A stretch of DNA of 64,000 nucleotides from Caballeronia sp. Lep1P3 (lineage in GTDB: Bacteria > Pseudomonadota > Gammaproteobacteria > Burkholderiales > Burkholderiaceae): assembly GCF_022879595.1 (NCBI RefSeq), contig NZ_CP084265.1:186001-250000 (forward strand), written 5' to 3'. A program made the position numbers and the translations under genes. Each line of letters opens with the position of its first letter. Position 1 is the stretch's first letter. A model generated the notes under the pieces. That model was given only the letters and a program-made list of their open reading frames with translations. It did not search any database and had not been told where the DNA came from. Below, piece by piece: positions 8,554 to 16,194 of this stretch.

Positions 8554-9552
8554 ATGGGCCACGAAGAGTTCATGTCGCAAGAGGAGGTCGATGCCCTCCT
8601 CAAAGGCGTCACCGGCGAGATCGACCAGGAGTCCGACGAGAAAAAACCCGTCGGCGTGCGCCCGTACAACATCGCGACGCAGGAACGCATCGTCCGCGGC
8701 CGGATGCCCGGCCTCGAAATCATCAACGACCGTTTCGCGCGTCTCATGCGCGTCGGCATCTTCAACTTCATGCGGCGCTCCGCGGAAATCTCCGTCGGGC
8801 CGGTGAAGGTGCAGAAATACAGCGAATTCACGCGCAATCTGCCGATTCCGACCAACCTGAACCTGGTCCATGTGAAGCCGTTGCGCGGCACGTCGCTGTT
8901 CGTGTTCGACCCGAACCTCGTGTTCTTCGTCGTCGACAATCTCTTCGGCGGCGACGGGCGCTTTCATACGCGCGTCGAAGGCCGCGAGTTCACGCAGACC
9001 GAACAGCGCATCATCCACAAGCTGCTCAATCTCGTGTTCGAACACTATTCGGCATCGTGGCGCAGCGTGCGCCCGCTGCAGTTCGAATACATGCGCTCGG
9101 AAATGCACACGCAGTTCGCCAACGTCGCGACGCCCAACGAAATCGTCATCGTGACGCAGTTCACGATCGAATTCGGCTCGACGGGCGGCACGCTGCACAT
9201 CTGCTTCCCGTACTCGATGATCGAGCCGATCCGCGATGTGCTCTCGTCGCCGATCCAGGGCGAAGCGCTCGAAGTCGATCGCCGCTGGGTGCGCGTGCTG
9301 TCGCAGCAGGTGCAATCGGCGGAAGTGGAGCTGACGGTCGATCTCGCGGAGATTCGCTCGTCGTTCGAAAAGCTGCTCAACATGCGCGCGGGCGATGTAT
9401 TGCCGATCGACATCCCCGAGCACGTCGTCGCGAAGGTGGATGGCGTGCCCGTCATGGAATGCGGCTACGGAATTTTCAATGGTCAATACGCGCTGCGCGT
9501 CCAGAAGATGATCAGCGCAAGCGATTCCTCGAAGGAAGGTAGTTATGAGTGA
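8554..9552 (+). CDS. fliM: FliM, flagellar motor switch protein
   Basis: FliM is the C-ring protein that binds phosphorylated CheY and reverses motor rotation. The 332-residue protein starts with the CheY-binding motif MSQEEVDALLKG at about residues 7-18. The middle domain follows, with RMPGLEIINDRFARLMR and FVVDNLFGGDGRF. The C-terminal SpoA domain includes LLNMRAGDVLPIDIPEHV, which packs with FliN. The start is the ATG 34 bases after fliL, with AAAGAG upstream. The stop overlaps the fliN start by 8 bases, suggesting coupled translation. Confidence 0.97.
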   Translation: MGHEEFMSQEEVDALLKGVTGEIDQESDEKKPVGVRPYNIATQERIVRGRMPGLEIINDRFARLMRVGIFNFMRRSAEISVGPVKVQKYSEFTRNLPIPTNLNLVHVKPLRGTSLFVFDPNLVFFVVDNLFGGDGRFHTRVEGREFTQTEQRIIHKLLNLVFEHYSASWRSVRPLQFEYMRSEMHTQFANVATPNEIVIVTQFTIEFGSTGGTLHICFPYSMIEPIRDVLSSPIQGEALEVDRRWVRVLSQQVQSAEVELTVDLAEIRSSFEKLLNMRAGDVLPIDIPEHVVAKVDGVPVMECGYGIFNGQYALRVQKMISASDSSKEGSYE

Positions 9553-9979
9553 TTTGATGCAGGAAGGCACGCAGCCGGGCGCGACCGTTTCGACGGACGA
9601 CGAAATGGCAATGGACGACTGGGCAGCCGCGCTCGCCGAACAGAACGGCAACGAAACGCCGGTGACGTCGGCAGGCGTGTTCCAGCCGCTCTCCAAGGCG
9701 GCGGCACCCTCGACGCGCAACGACATCGAGATGATTCTCGACATCCCCGTGCAAATGACGGTGGAACTCGGCCGCACGAAGATCGCGATTCGCAACCTGC
9801 TGCAACTCGCGCAAGGTTCGGTCGTGGAACTCGACGGTCTCGCCGGCGAGCCGATGGACGTGCTGGTGAACGGCTGTCTCATCGCGCAGGGCGAAGTGGT
9901 CGTGGTGAACGACAAGTTCGGCATTCGCCTGACGGACATCATCACGCCGTCCGAACGCATCCGGAAGCTGAATCGATGA
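9545..9979 (+). CDS. fliN: FliN, flagellar motor switch protein
   Basis: FliN forms the base of the C-ring with FliM and helps dock the export ATPase complex through FliH. The protein is 144 residues. An acidic variable N-terminus (about 1-60) is followed by the SpoA domain. That domain carries the motifs [32 protein letters not shown] and [32 protein letters not shown], which are nearly universal in FliN. It overlaps fliM by 8 bases and fliO by 4 bases (ATGA). Confidence 0.97.
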   Translation: MSDLMQEGTQPGATVSTDDEMAMDDWAAALAEQNGNETPVTSAGVFQPLSKAAAPSTRNDIEMILDIPVQMTVELGRTKIAIRNLLQLAQGSVVELDGLAGEPMDVLVNGCLIAQGEVVVVNDKFGIRLTDIITPSERIRKLNR

Positions 9980-10488
9980 AACGCCTGGCCGCAGGGTTTC
10001 TGGCAGCGCCGCTCGTCGCGCGCGCAGCCGACATGAACGCCGTCAATCATGCCGCGCAAATCGCGTCGGGCGTCGGCGCGGGAAGCGCGGTGCCGTCGCT
10101 CGGCTTCGGCGCGGTGCTGCAAACGCTCGTCGGGCTCGTCGTCGTGATCGGCTTCGTGTTCGGCTGCGCGTGGCTCGCCCGCAAGTTCGGGCTTCAGGGC
10201 GGCAAGCGCAGCGGGCTCGTGAAGGTGGTCGGCGGCGCATCGCTCGGCAACAAGGAGCGCGTGGCGGTCGTCGAAGTCGGCGATACGTGGCTCGTGCTCG
10301 GCGCGGGTCCGGGCAACGTGCGGCTTCTGCATACGATGCCCGCCGGTTCCGCCGACGTGGACGGCATCGGCGAGCGGGCCGCGTCGCCCGATCAGCCGCT
10401 GCAAGGCTCGTTCGGCCAGCGCTTTCGCGATGCAATGCACGGCGAAGCGAGCAAGCGTCTCCAGAAGCTCGTCGGCTCCGGCAAATAA
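9976..10488 (+). CDS. fliO: FliO, flagellar export apparatus assembly protein
   Basis: FliO is a membrane protein that helps assemble the FliP ring of the flagellar type III export gate. The 170-residue protein has a signal-like N-terminus ([17 protein letters not shown]). A transmembrane segment lies at about residues 37-58 ([25 protein letters not shown]). The FliO cytoplasmic domain follows ([36 protein letters not shown]). FliO is weakly conserved in general, but these motifs and the position between fliN and fliP settle the call. A strong terminator lies 22 bases after the stop, so fliPQR is not simply co-transcribed. Confidence 0.93.
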   Translation: MKRLAAGFLAAPLVARAADMNAVNHAAQIASGVGAGSAVPSLGFGAVLQTLVGLVVVIGFVFGCAWLARKFGLQGGKRSGLVKVVGGASLGNKERVAVVEVGDTWLVLGAGPGNVRLLHTMPAGSADVDGIGERAASPDQPLQGSFGQRFRDAMHGEASKRLQKLVGSGK

Positions 10489-10509
10489 CGCGGCTTTCGA
10501 AACAACACG

Positions 10510-10543
10510 ACGGGCGTGCTCCGCAAGGGCCACGCCCGTTTTT
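10510..10543 (+). terminator. Rho-independent terminator after fliO
   Basis: A perfect 9-bp stem, ACGGGCGTG (10510-10518) with CACGCCCGT (10531-10539), a 12-base loop, and a T run at 10539-10543. It splits the fliLMNO and fliPQR units, which are usually one operon. Confidence 0.8.
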
Positions 10544-10630
10544 CATTCGAGGAACCTGCCCTTCGCAATGGAGCGAGTTGGCGCCGAATCTCCCTTCTGT
10601 TCGCGCCATCGTTTCGCGAAGGGATGGTCA

Positions 10631-10674
10631 ACAATTCACGCTATCGAAAGAGGCAGGAATTCATGGCTATCACG
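10631..10674 (+). repeat. Second copy of the fliL-type leader segment
   Basis: CAATTCACGCTATCGAAAG, AGGCAGGAATTC and ATGGCTATCACG repeat the fliL leader at 7996-8039 with only scattered changes. The preceding 40 bases are also weakly similar (CTTCTGTTC and CGCCATC against CTCTGTTC and CCCATC). It supplies the ribosome binding site for the 28-codon frame before fliP. Confidence 0.7.
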
Positions 10675-10749
10675 TTCGTCATTTTCCAGGGGCAGCGTCT
10701 TCGCAACGCGCTCAGGCGTATCAAGCACATCGCAGGCGGGAGCAAGTAA
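10663..10749 (+). CDS. Possible 28-residue leader peptide coupled to fliP
   Basis: A short frame, [20 protein letters not shown] and so on to GGSK, starts in the duplicated fliL-type leader. Its TAA shares one base with the fliP ATG (TAATG), the arrangement expected for translational re-initiation. The fliP ribosome binding site (GGGAG) lies inside its last codons. The peptide is basic and has no recognised domain. It is either a functional leader peptide or a by-product of a local duplication that copied the start of fliL. The frame is open further upstream, but that part would cross the terminator. Confidence 0.45.
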   Translation: MAITFVIFQGQRLRNALRRIKHIAGGSK

Positions 10750-11519
10750 TGCAGGTCAGTCGTAACATCGTGCGCGGCGTGAAGATCGCGGTTCCGGTCG
10801 TCGTCGGCCTATTGCCGATGCTCGCGTTCGCGCAAAGCACGGCGGGGCTGCCCGCCTTCAACACGAGCCCCGGCCCGAACGGCGGCACGACGTATTCGCT
10901 CAGCGTGCAGACGATGCTCCTGCTGACGATGCTCTCGTTCCTCCCCGCGATGGTCCTGATGATGACGAGCTTCACGCGCATCATCATCGTGCTGTCGCTG
11001 CTGCGTCAGGCGCTCGGCACCTCCAGCACGCCGCCGAATCAGGTGCTGGTCGGCCTCGCGCTCTTTCTCTCGTTCTTCGTGATGTCGCCGGTGCTGGACA
11101 AGGCCTACAACGACGCCTACAAGCCGTTCTCGGAAGGCCAGATCGCGATGGATCAGGCGATGACGCGCGGCGTCGCGCCGTTCAAGCAGTTCATGCTGAA
11201 GCAGACGCGCGAATCGGACCTCGCGCTGTTCGCGCGCATTTCGAAGGCTCCGCCGATGAACGGCCCCGAGGACGTGCCGCTCTCGCTGCTCGTGCCTTCG
11301 TTCATCACGAGCGAGTTGAAGACCGGGTTCCAGATCGGCTTCACGATCTTCATTCCGTTTCTCATCATCGACATGGTGGTGGCGAGCGTGCTGATGTCGA
11401 TGGGCATGATGATGGTGTCGCCCTCGACGATCGCGCTGCCGTTCAAGCTGATGCTGTTCGTGCTCGTCGATGGCTGGCAGTTGCTGATCGGCTCGCTCGC
11501 GCAGAGCTTCGTATCGTAA
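10749..11519 (+). CDS. fliP: FliP, flagellar type III export gate protein
   Basis: FliP forms the pentameric core of the flagellar export gate in the inner membrane. From ATG 10749 the protein is 256 residues. A cleavable signal peptide is seen at about 1-28 ([17 protein letters not shown]). Conserved segments follow: [22 protein letters not shown], then [20 protein letters not shown], and near the end [17 protein letters not shown]. These are strong FliP signatures, with four transmembrane helices. The frame is open far upstream, but those codons belong to an unrelated phase of fliO. GGGAG is 6 bases before the ATG. fliQ follows after 11 bases. Confidence 0.96.
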   Translation: MQVSRNIVRGVKIAVPVVVGLLPMLAFAQSTAGLPAFNTSPGPNGGTTYSLSVQTMLLLTMLSFLPAMVLMMTSFTRIIIVLSLLRQALGTSSTPPNQVLVGLALFLSFFVMSPVLDKAYNDAYKPFSEGQIAMDQAMTRGVAPFKQFMLKQTRESDLALFARISKAPPMNGPEDVPLSLLVPSFITSELKTGFQIGFTIFIPFLIIDMVVASVLMSMGMMMVSPSTIALPFKLMLFVLVDGWQLLIGSLAQSFVS

Positions 11520-11530
11520 GGAGACGCGAG

Positions 11531-11800
11531 ATGACACCCGAATCCGTCATGACGATGGCGCACCAGGCGATGTACGTCGCGCTGCTGCTCGCCGCGCCGC
11601 TGTTGCTGGTGGCGCTGGTGGTGGGTCTTGTCGTGAGCCTTTTTCAGGCGGCCACGCAGATCAACGAATCGACGCTCTCGTTCATTCCCAAGCTGATTGC
11701 CGTTGCGGTGACGCTCGTGATTGCGGGTCCGTGGATGCTCTCGACGCTGCTCGACTACATGCGGCACGTCTTCACCATCACGCCCGCGATCACGGGCTGA
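11531..11800 (+). CDS. fliQ: FliQ, flagellar type III export gate protein
   Basis: FliQ is a small two-helix membrane subunit of the flagellar export gate. At 89 residues it has the usual family length. The motifs TPESVMTMAHQAMYVALLLAAP, LVVGLVVSLFQAATQINESTLSFIPK and GPWMLSTLLDYMRHVF are diagnostic. AAGGAGACGCG lies just before the ATG and is a good ribosome binding site. It sits 11 bases after fliP and 7 bases before fliR, clearly in one operon. Confidence 0.96.
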   Translation: MTPESVMTMAHQAMYVALLLAAPLLLVALVVGLVVSLFQAATQINESTLSFIPKLIAVAVTLVIAGPWMLSTLLDYMRHVFTITPAITG

Positions 11801-11807
11801 GCGATCG

Positions 11808-12599
11808 ATGTTCTCCGTCACCTATGCGCAGCTCAACGGCTGGCTGACCGCGTTCCTGTGGCCGTTCGTGCGCGTTCTCGCCTTGATTGCGACGGCGCCG
11901 GTTCTGAGCCACATGGCCATTCCGATGCGCGTGAAGATTGCGCTCGCGGCGTTCATCACGTTGATCGTCGCGCCGACGCTGCCCGCGATGCCGCAGGCGA
12001 CGGTGTTTTCGGCGGCGGGCATCTGGATCATCGTGAATCAGTTTCTGATTGGCGCGGCCATCGGCATGACGATGCAGATTGCCTTCGCCGCGATCGATGC
12101 GGCGGGCGAGTTCATCGGCCAGCAGATGGGCCTTGGTTTCGCGATGCTCTACGATCCGCGCGAGGGCGGCAATGCGGTGGTCGTGTCGCGCTATCTGAAC
12201 ACGCTCGCGATGCTGGCGTTTCTCGTCTTCGACGGGCATCTGCAATTGATCGGCGCGCTTGTCACGACGTTCCAGAACGTGCCGATCGAGGCGAATGTGG
12301 TTGCGGCGGCATCGCATGCACAGGGCTGGCGCGTGCTCGTCGGCTATGGCGGGAGTATCTTCGGCACCGGGCTGCTCCTTTCGCTGCCGATCGTGGCGGC
12401 GTTGCTCATCGCCAATCTGGCGCTCGGGATTCTTAATCGCGCTGCGCCGCAGATCGGGATTTTCCAGGTTGGGTTTCCTGTCACCATGCTCGTGGGTTTG
12501 CTGCTTTTGCAGCTTATGGTGCCTAATTTGATGCCGTTCTTTTTGCGGGTTTTTGATGCGGGGATCGCGGAGGTGGGGCGGGTTGTTGGGGGGTTTTAG
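11808..12599 (+). CDS. fliR: FliR, flagellar type III export gate protein
   Basis: FliR completes the FliPQR export gate in the inner membrane. The protein has 263 residues from ATG 11808 (MFSVTYAQLNGWLTAFLWPF), the normal length. It has about six hydrophobic helices and the motif AAGEFIGQQMGLGFAMLYDPREGGN. An in-frame codon 29 positions upstream lies within fliQ and was rejected. The last 170 bases become extremely G/T-rich; in the final 60 bases there are only about five C. This is unlike the rest of the gene and continues into palindrome copy C. Confidence 0.96.
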   Translation: MFSVTYAQLNGWLTAFLWPFVRVLALIATAPVLSHMAIPMRVKIALAAFITLIVAPTLPAMPQATVFSAAGIWIIVNQFLIGAAIGMTMQIAFAAIDAAGEFIGQQMGLGFAMLYDPREGGNAVVVSRYLNTLAMLAFLVFDGHLQLIGALVTTFQNVPIEANVVAAASHAQGWRVLVGYGGSIFGTGLLLSLPIVAALLIANLALGILNRAAPQIGIFQVGFPVTMLVGLLLLQLMVPNLMPFFLRVFDAGIAEVGRVVGGF

Positions 12600-12650
12600 T
12601 TAGAGATTTTTTTGTTGGTGCTTAGTTTTGGTGTCGGTCTATTGGCGTTG

Positions 12651-12658
12651 CCCCTGTG
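12651..12658 (+). repeat. Target site duplication, left copy
   Basis: CCCCTGTG here is repeated exactly at 14027-14034, directly outside the two ends of the IS256-family element. Eight bases is the normal target duplication length of this family. Confidence 0.85.
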
Positions 12659-14026
12659 GGACCTATCCGTAATTCCGTGGGCGAGGCATATCATGAGAGG
12701 TAAAAGTCATGGATATGCCGATGAAGAAGAAACGCACCGTCGCGTCTCAGGCAGCGGCCCGCGGGCCGCTGCCTGAGTTGCCTGAAGCGCTGCTTGATGA
12801 GCTGGTGAAGGGTCCGATGACGCCCGGTGAGGTCCAGGACCTGATGCTGGCGTTCAACAAGGCGCTCATCGAACGCGCGATGGGCGCGGAAATGAGCATG
12901 CATCTGGGCTACCGGCCCGGCCAGCCCAAGCCTGCCGAGCAGACCAATGAACGCAACGGCGCCAGCGGCAAGACCGTCATCACCGAGCGCGGCGCGGTGC
13001 GGGTCGATCTGCCGCGCGACCGTGAAGGCAGCTTCGAGCCGATCCTGATTCCCAGGCACGAGCGCCGTTTCGCGGGCTTTGACGAGCGCATCATCGCCAT
13101 GTACGCACGCGGCATGAGCGTGCGCGAGATTCAGGCATTTCTGGCCGAAAGCTATGGCACCGAGGTCTCACCCGATTTCATCAGTTCGGTCACCGATGAG
13201 GTGATGGCTGAAACGCTGGCCTGGCAAAGCCGTCCACTCGAGGCGATGTACCCGGTGGTGTTCTTCGACGCGCTGCGCGTGAAGATCCGTGGCGACGGCG
13301 TGGTGAGCAACAAGGCGGTGTATCTGGCGCTGGGCATTCAGGCCGACGGCCAGCGCGACGTGCTCGGCCTGTGGATCGAGCAGACCGAAGGCGCGAAGTT
13401 CTGGCTGAAGGTGTTCAATGAACTGAAGACCAGGGGCTGCCAGGACATCCTGATCGCGGTCGTCGACGGCCTGAAGGGGCTGGCCGAGGCGATCGGCACA
13501 GCGTACCCGCGCACGGCCGTGCAGACCTGCATCGTGCACCTGATCCGCAACAGCCTGGAATACGCCAGCTACAAGGACCGTAAAAGCGTCGCCGCCGCGT
13601 TGCGTCCGATCTATGGGGCGGCCAGCGAACAGGCCGCGCAGCAGGCGCTGGAGGCCTTTGCCGAAGGGCCATGGGGCGCGAAGTATCCGACCATCGTGCA
13701 GTCATGGCGACGGGCATGGGAGAACGTCACACCGTTCTTTGTGTTTCCCCCGGCGATACGCCGGGTGGTGTACACCACCAATGCCATTGAGAGTCTGAAC
13801 ATGCAACTGCGCAAGATCATCAGGACGCGCGGCCACTTCCCCAACGACGAGGCCGCCATCAAGCTGCTTTGGCTGGCATTGCGCAATGTGCTGGCGAAGT
13901 CGGTACGGGCGGCATTTGACTGGTCCTCCGCCATGAACCAGTTCGCTATTCTGTTTGGAGAGCGTTTTACCAACGCACGCGGGTAACTCCGCTAACCGCC
14001 TCGCCCACAAAAACGCGGATAGGTTC
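12659..14026 (+). mobile_element. IS256-family insertion sequence, apparently complete
   Basis: The 1,368-base element is bounded by imperfect terminal inverted repeats of about 29 bases. The left end, 12659-12687, begins GGACCTATCCG and ends CGTGGGCGAGGC. The right end, 13998-14026, reads GAACCTATCCG...GTGGGCGAGGC on the other strand. An 8-bp duplication flanks both ends, and one intact transposase fills the element. Intact ends, target copies and reading frame point to a recent insertion. It disrupts only the repeat element, not a gene. Confidence 0.92.
12709..13986 (+). CDS. IS256-family DDE transposase
   Basis: The 425-residue protein cuts and joins the IS ends. The DDE catalytic residues of the family are in place: D187 in PVVFFDALR, D253 in IAVVDGLKG and E361 in TTNAIESLN. 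The C-x2-H signature (TCIVHLIRNSL, C274 and H277) is also present. A helix-turn-helix-like stretch, ARGMSVREIQAFLAESYG, lies at about 133-150. A second methionine at residue 5 could also serve as start. The frame is complete, so the element is probably active or recently active. Confidence 0.95.
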   Translation: MDMPMKKKRTVASQAAARGPLPELPEALLDELVKGPMTPGEVQDLMLAFNKALIERAMGAEMSMHLGYRPGQPKPAEQTNERNGASGKTVITERGAVRVDLPRDREGSFEPILIPRHERRFAGFDERIIAMYARGMSVREIQAFLAESYGTEVSPDFISSVTDEVMAETLAWQSRPLEAMYPVVFFDALRVKIRGDGVVSNKAVYLALGIQADGQRDVLGLWIEQTEGAKFWLKVFNELKTRGCQDILIAVVDGLKGLAEAIGTAYPRTAVQTCIVHLIRNSLEYASYKDRKSVAAALRPIYGAASEQAAQQALEAFAEGPWGAKYPTIVQSWRRAWENVTPFFVFPPAIRRVVYTTNAIESLNMQLRKIIRTRGHFPNDEAAIKLLWLALRNVLAKSVRAAFDWSSAMNQFAILFGERFTNARG

Positions 14027-14034
14027 CCCCTGTG
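14027..14034 (+). repeat. Target site duplication, right copy
   Basis: CCCCTGTG, identical to 12651-12658. One copy belongs to the original left arm of palindrome C. Confidence 0.85.
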
Positions 14035-14692
14035 CGGGGCGGCAGTCACTTTCTTTGCTTGGGACCAGAGTAAGGCGCTAAAGCGCCAACTCTGGTCGAC
14101 ACAAAGAAAGTGACCAAAGAAAGCAGCTTTTTGAAGCCCGCAGCATCTAACGTGCGGGCAGCTTGCGAATAGGCATTGGCCCTCGGTGAATAAACAGCCT
14201 TGAATGACCTTCCACGCCCGCTGAGCGCCACGTCCTGCGAGCCGCTTGGCTCGTCAAAACCACTCTCCCATTTCGCGTTCTCGCCTGCGGTTCGGGCCTG
14301 TTGGAGCGAACCGCATTGGCGTTTGAGACACCGGCAGTTTCCTTGCTGTAGACGCTAACGCGAGCAAGCGCGCTTACCCTTGCAAACCCTGGGTGTTAGC
14401 GAGCCAAGGGGCTCGCAGGACGTGGCGCTCAGCGGGCGTGGAAGGTCATTCAAGGCTGTTTATTCACCGAGTGCCAATGCTCTTTCCGCAAGCTGCCCAC
14501 ACATTAAGTGCTTTGGGCTAGAAAGCTGCTTTCTTTGGTTACTTTCTTTGCAGCAGCAAAGAAAGTGACCCCCGCCCCGGGGAGGGGCAACGCTAATAAA
14601 CCGACACGAAAATAAGCACCGAAGCAAAACACCGAACAGACCGACACGAAAACTAAGCGCCAACAAAAAAGCACCGAGAAAACCCAAAAACC

Positions 14693-16132
14693 TCAAGCAA
14701 AAGTATCAACAAGCCCCACAGTCCGCCGGACTGAAACCCCCGCCGTGCCACCGGCAACAACGCCACCAACAGAACCACGCGCCCCGCGTTCATTCCCGCG
14801 ACGATCATCCCCCTGCGACTGCCGCCCGAACCCGAACGCGGACCCGTCCGAAACACTGGTGCTGCCGAGGCTGATGCCATTCGCCTCCATCGCCTCACGC
14901 AGCTTCGGCATGGCAGCCTCGACCGCCTCCCGCACCTGCGCATGCTGCGAAACGAAGAGCGCGTGCGCGTGGTTCTCCGCGACTTGCAGCGTCACCTGCA
15001 ACGGACCGAGATCCTTCGGATTCAGCGTCAATTCAGCGCTCTGCCGATCCCCCTTCGACAGAAACACGACCTTCTGGCTGAACGCATCGTCCCAGCCGGA
15101 TGCGCCCACATGCGGCGCAATCGCCGCGCTGGTCGCCGCCGTCATCTCGCCCTGCGGAGCCGACACCGCCGAATTCGCCGATGCCGTCTGCATCGCCACT
15201 GCATGCGCCGCCGCATCCGCCGCCTGCTTGTACGCAGCGCTCGCGCCGTCACCCGAAGGCGCAAGCGCCGCTTGTGCCGCTTGTGCCGCTTGTGCCGCTT
15301 GCGCCGCCTGTGCCGTCGTCAGCGCAGCAGCGTCGGTGGCGGGCGCCGTTGTCGCAGCGGTTTTCGCATCGTCCGACGCAGCGCTGATCAGGCCCGTGCC
15401 GCGAGCGCCTTTCGCGCCCGCGCCGGCCAATTCGCCCTGCGTCTGTTCTTTTGCTCCGTTCACGCCGTTCCCGGCAGTCTGGGCGCCCGCTGCCGCATGA
15501 AGCGCCGCCGCATTCGCGGGCGCAGCGGTCATCGCGGCGAGCGCGGCTTGCAAAGCGTCATCCGCCGATTTCGCATCGTCGGACTTCTTCGTTTCGCCCG
15601 TCGCCGATGCATCGCCATCCGTCGATGTCACCGACGCCGCAGCATTCGCCGCATCCGCGAGATCGGCCAGCGTGGCATCGTTGGCGTCATCGCCGGCATT
15701 GGCGGCATCCGCGCGCGCCTTCGCGTCGGCGGCTGCCTTTGCCGCAGACGCAGCGGAAGCGGAAGCGCTGGAATTCGCGGCATTCGCTGAATCCGCCGTC
15801 TTCGACGGCGAATCCTTCGACGCATCTTCCGCGTGCTTCGGCGCGGCGTCGGTCTTTACGCCCGTATCCGCCGACGACGAAGCCTGCGCGTCCTTCGCGT
15901 CGTCGCCCGGTTTCGCGGCGCTCGCGTTGTCGTCGGGCTTGGGCGCGTCGTGCACGCTCGATTTATCGCCCGCTGCGAGCGTTTGCGCGGCGAGCGCTTC
16001 CGCGTTGGCGCGGTCGGTGATGCCCTGCAGCGTCAGCCCGAACGACGCGCCCGCGCTTGCCGCACGCTTCGCGGCCAATGCGCTCGACGATGTTGCGCCC
16101 GTCTGCGCGCCGATTGAAGTAACGGAGGACAT
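14693..16132 (-). CDS. fliK: FliK, flagellar hook-length control protein
   Basis: FliK is exported during hook assembly, measures hook length and switches the export apparatus to filament substrates through FlhB. The 479-residue protein has a long Ala/Asp/Ser-rich, low-complexity N-terminal part (about 1-340), as expected for the ruler region. The conserved hook domain lies at about 350-440, with QSAELTLNPKDLGPLQVTLQV, then HALFVSQHAQVREAVEAAMPKLREAM and LGSTSVSDG. Within the ruler, five 9-base units encode repeated Ala-Ala-Gln. It is the last gene of the fliFGHIJK operon. Its 3' end lies 18 bases from palindrome C and is A/C-rich on the plus strand. Confidence 0.93.
   Translation of the reverse strand: MSSVTSIGAQTGATSSSALAAKRAASAGASFGLTLQGITDRANAEALAAQTLAAGDKSSVHDAPKPDDNASAAKPGDDAKDAQASSSADTGVKTDAAPKHAEDASKDSPSKTADSANAANSSASASAASAAKAAADAKARADAANAGDDANDATLADLADAANAAASVTSTDGDASATGETKKSDDAKSADDALQAALAAMTAAPANAAALHAAAGAQTAGNGVNGAKEQTQGELAGAGAKGARGTGLISAASDDAKTAATTAPATDAAALTTAQAAQAAQAAQAAQAALAPSGDGASAAYKQAADAAAHAVAMQTASANSAVSAPQGEMTAATSAAIAPHVGASGWDDAFSQKVVFLSKGDRQSAELTLNPKDLGPLQVTLQVAENHAHALFVSQHAQVREAVEAAMPKLREAMEANGISLGSTSVSDGSAFGFGRQSQGDDRRGNERGARGSVGGVVAGGTAGVSVRRTVGLVDTFA
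15267..15311 (-). repeat. Five tandem 9-base units inside fliK
   Basis: GCCGCTTGT (plus strand) is repeated three times exactly and twice with one change, encoding Ala-Ala-Gln repeats. A gain or loss of units would keep frame and change the ruler length by three residues each. Confidence 0.85.
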
Positions 16133-16194
16133 GTTCGGCCTCTTGGATCCGGTAAGTGAAATACAAATACACGCGGCAAAGCGCCGCTAAATCA

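Larger units (their letters stand above)
12615..14675 (+). repeat. Large palindromic repeat element, copy C (interrupted by an IS)
   Basis: Copy C has the same orientation as A and B. Its left arm begins at 12615 and is broken at CCCCTGTG by the insertion sequence. It resumes at 14035 and the right end is near 14675. Removing the insertion and one target copy restores about 685 bases and a left arm that matches copy A exactly around the joint (GTTGCCCCTGTGCGGGGCGG). The left arm has the long internal hairpin and the right arm the short CAGCAG form. It lies between the convergent fliR and fliK genes. Confidence 0.85.

Noticed and set aside
14046..14568. Short open frames inside the palindromes with similar peptides (for example around GRGRSFKAVYSP)
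   Set aside because: They follow from sequence identity of the repeats, lack ribosome binding sites, differ in ends and frame between copies, and sit in inverted-repeat arms.
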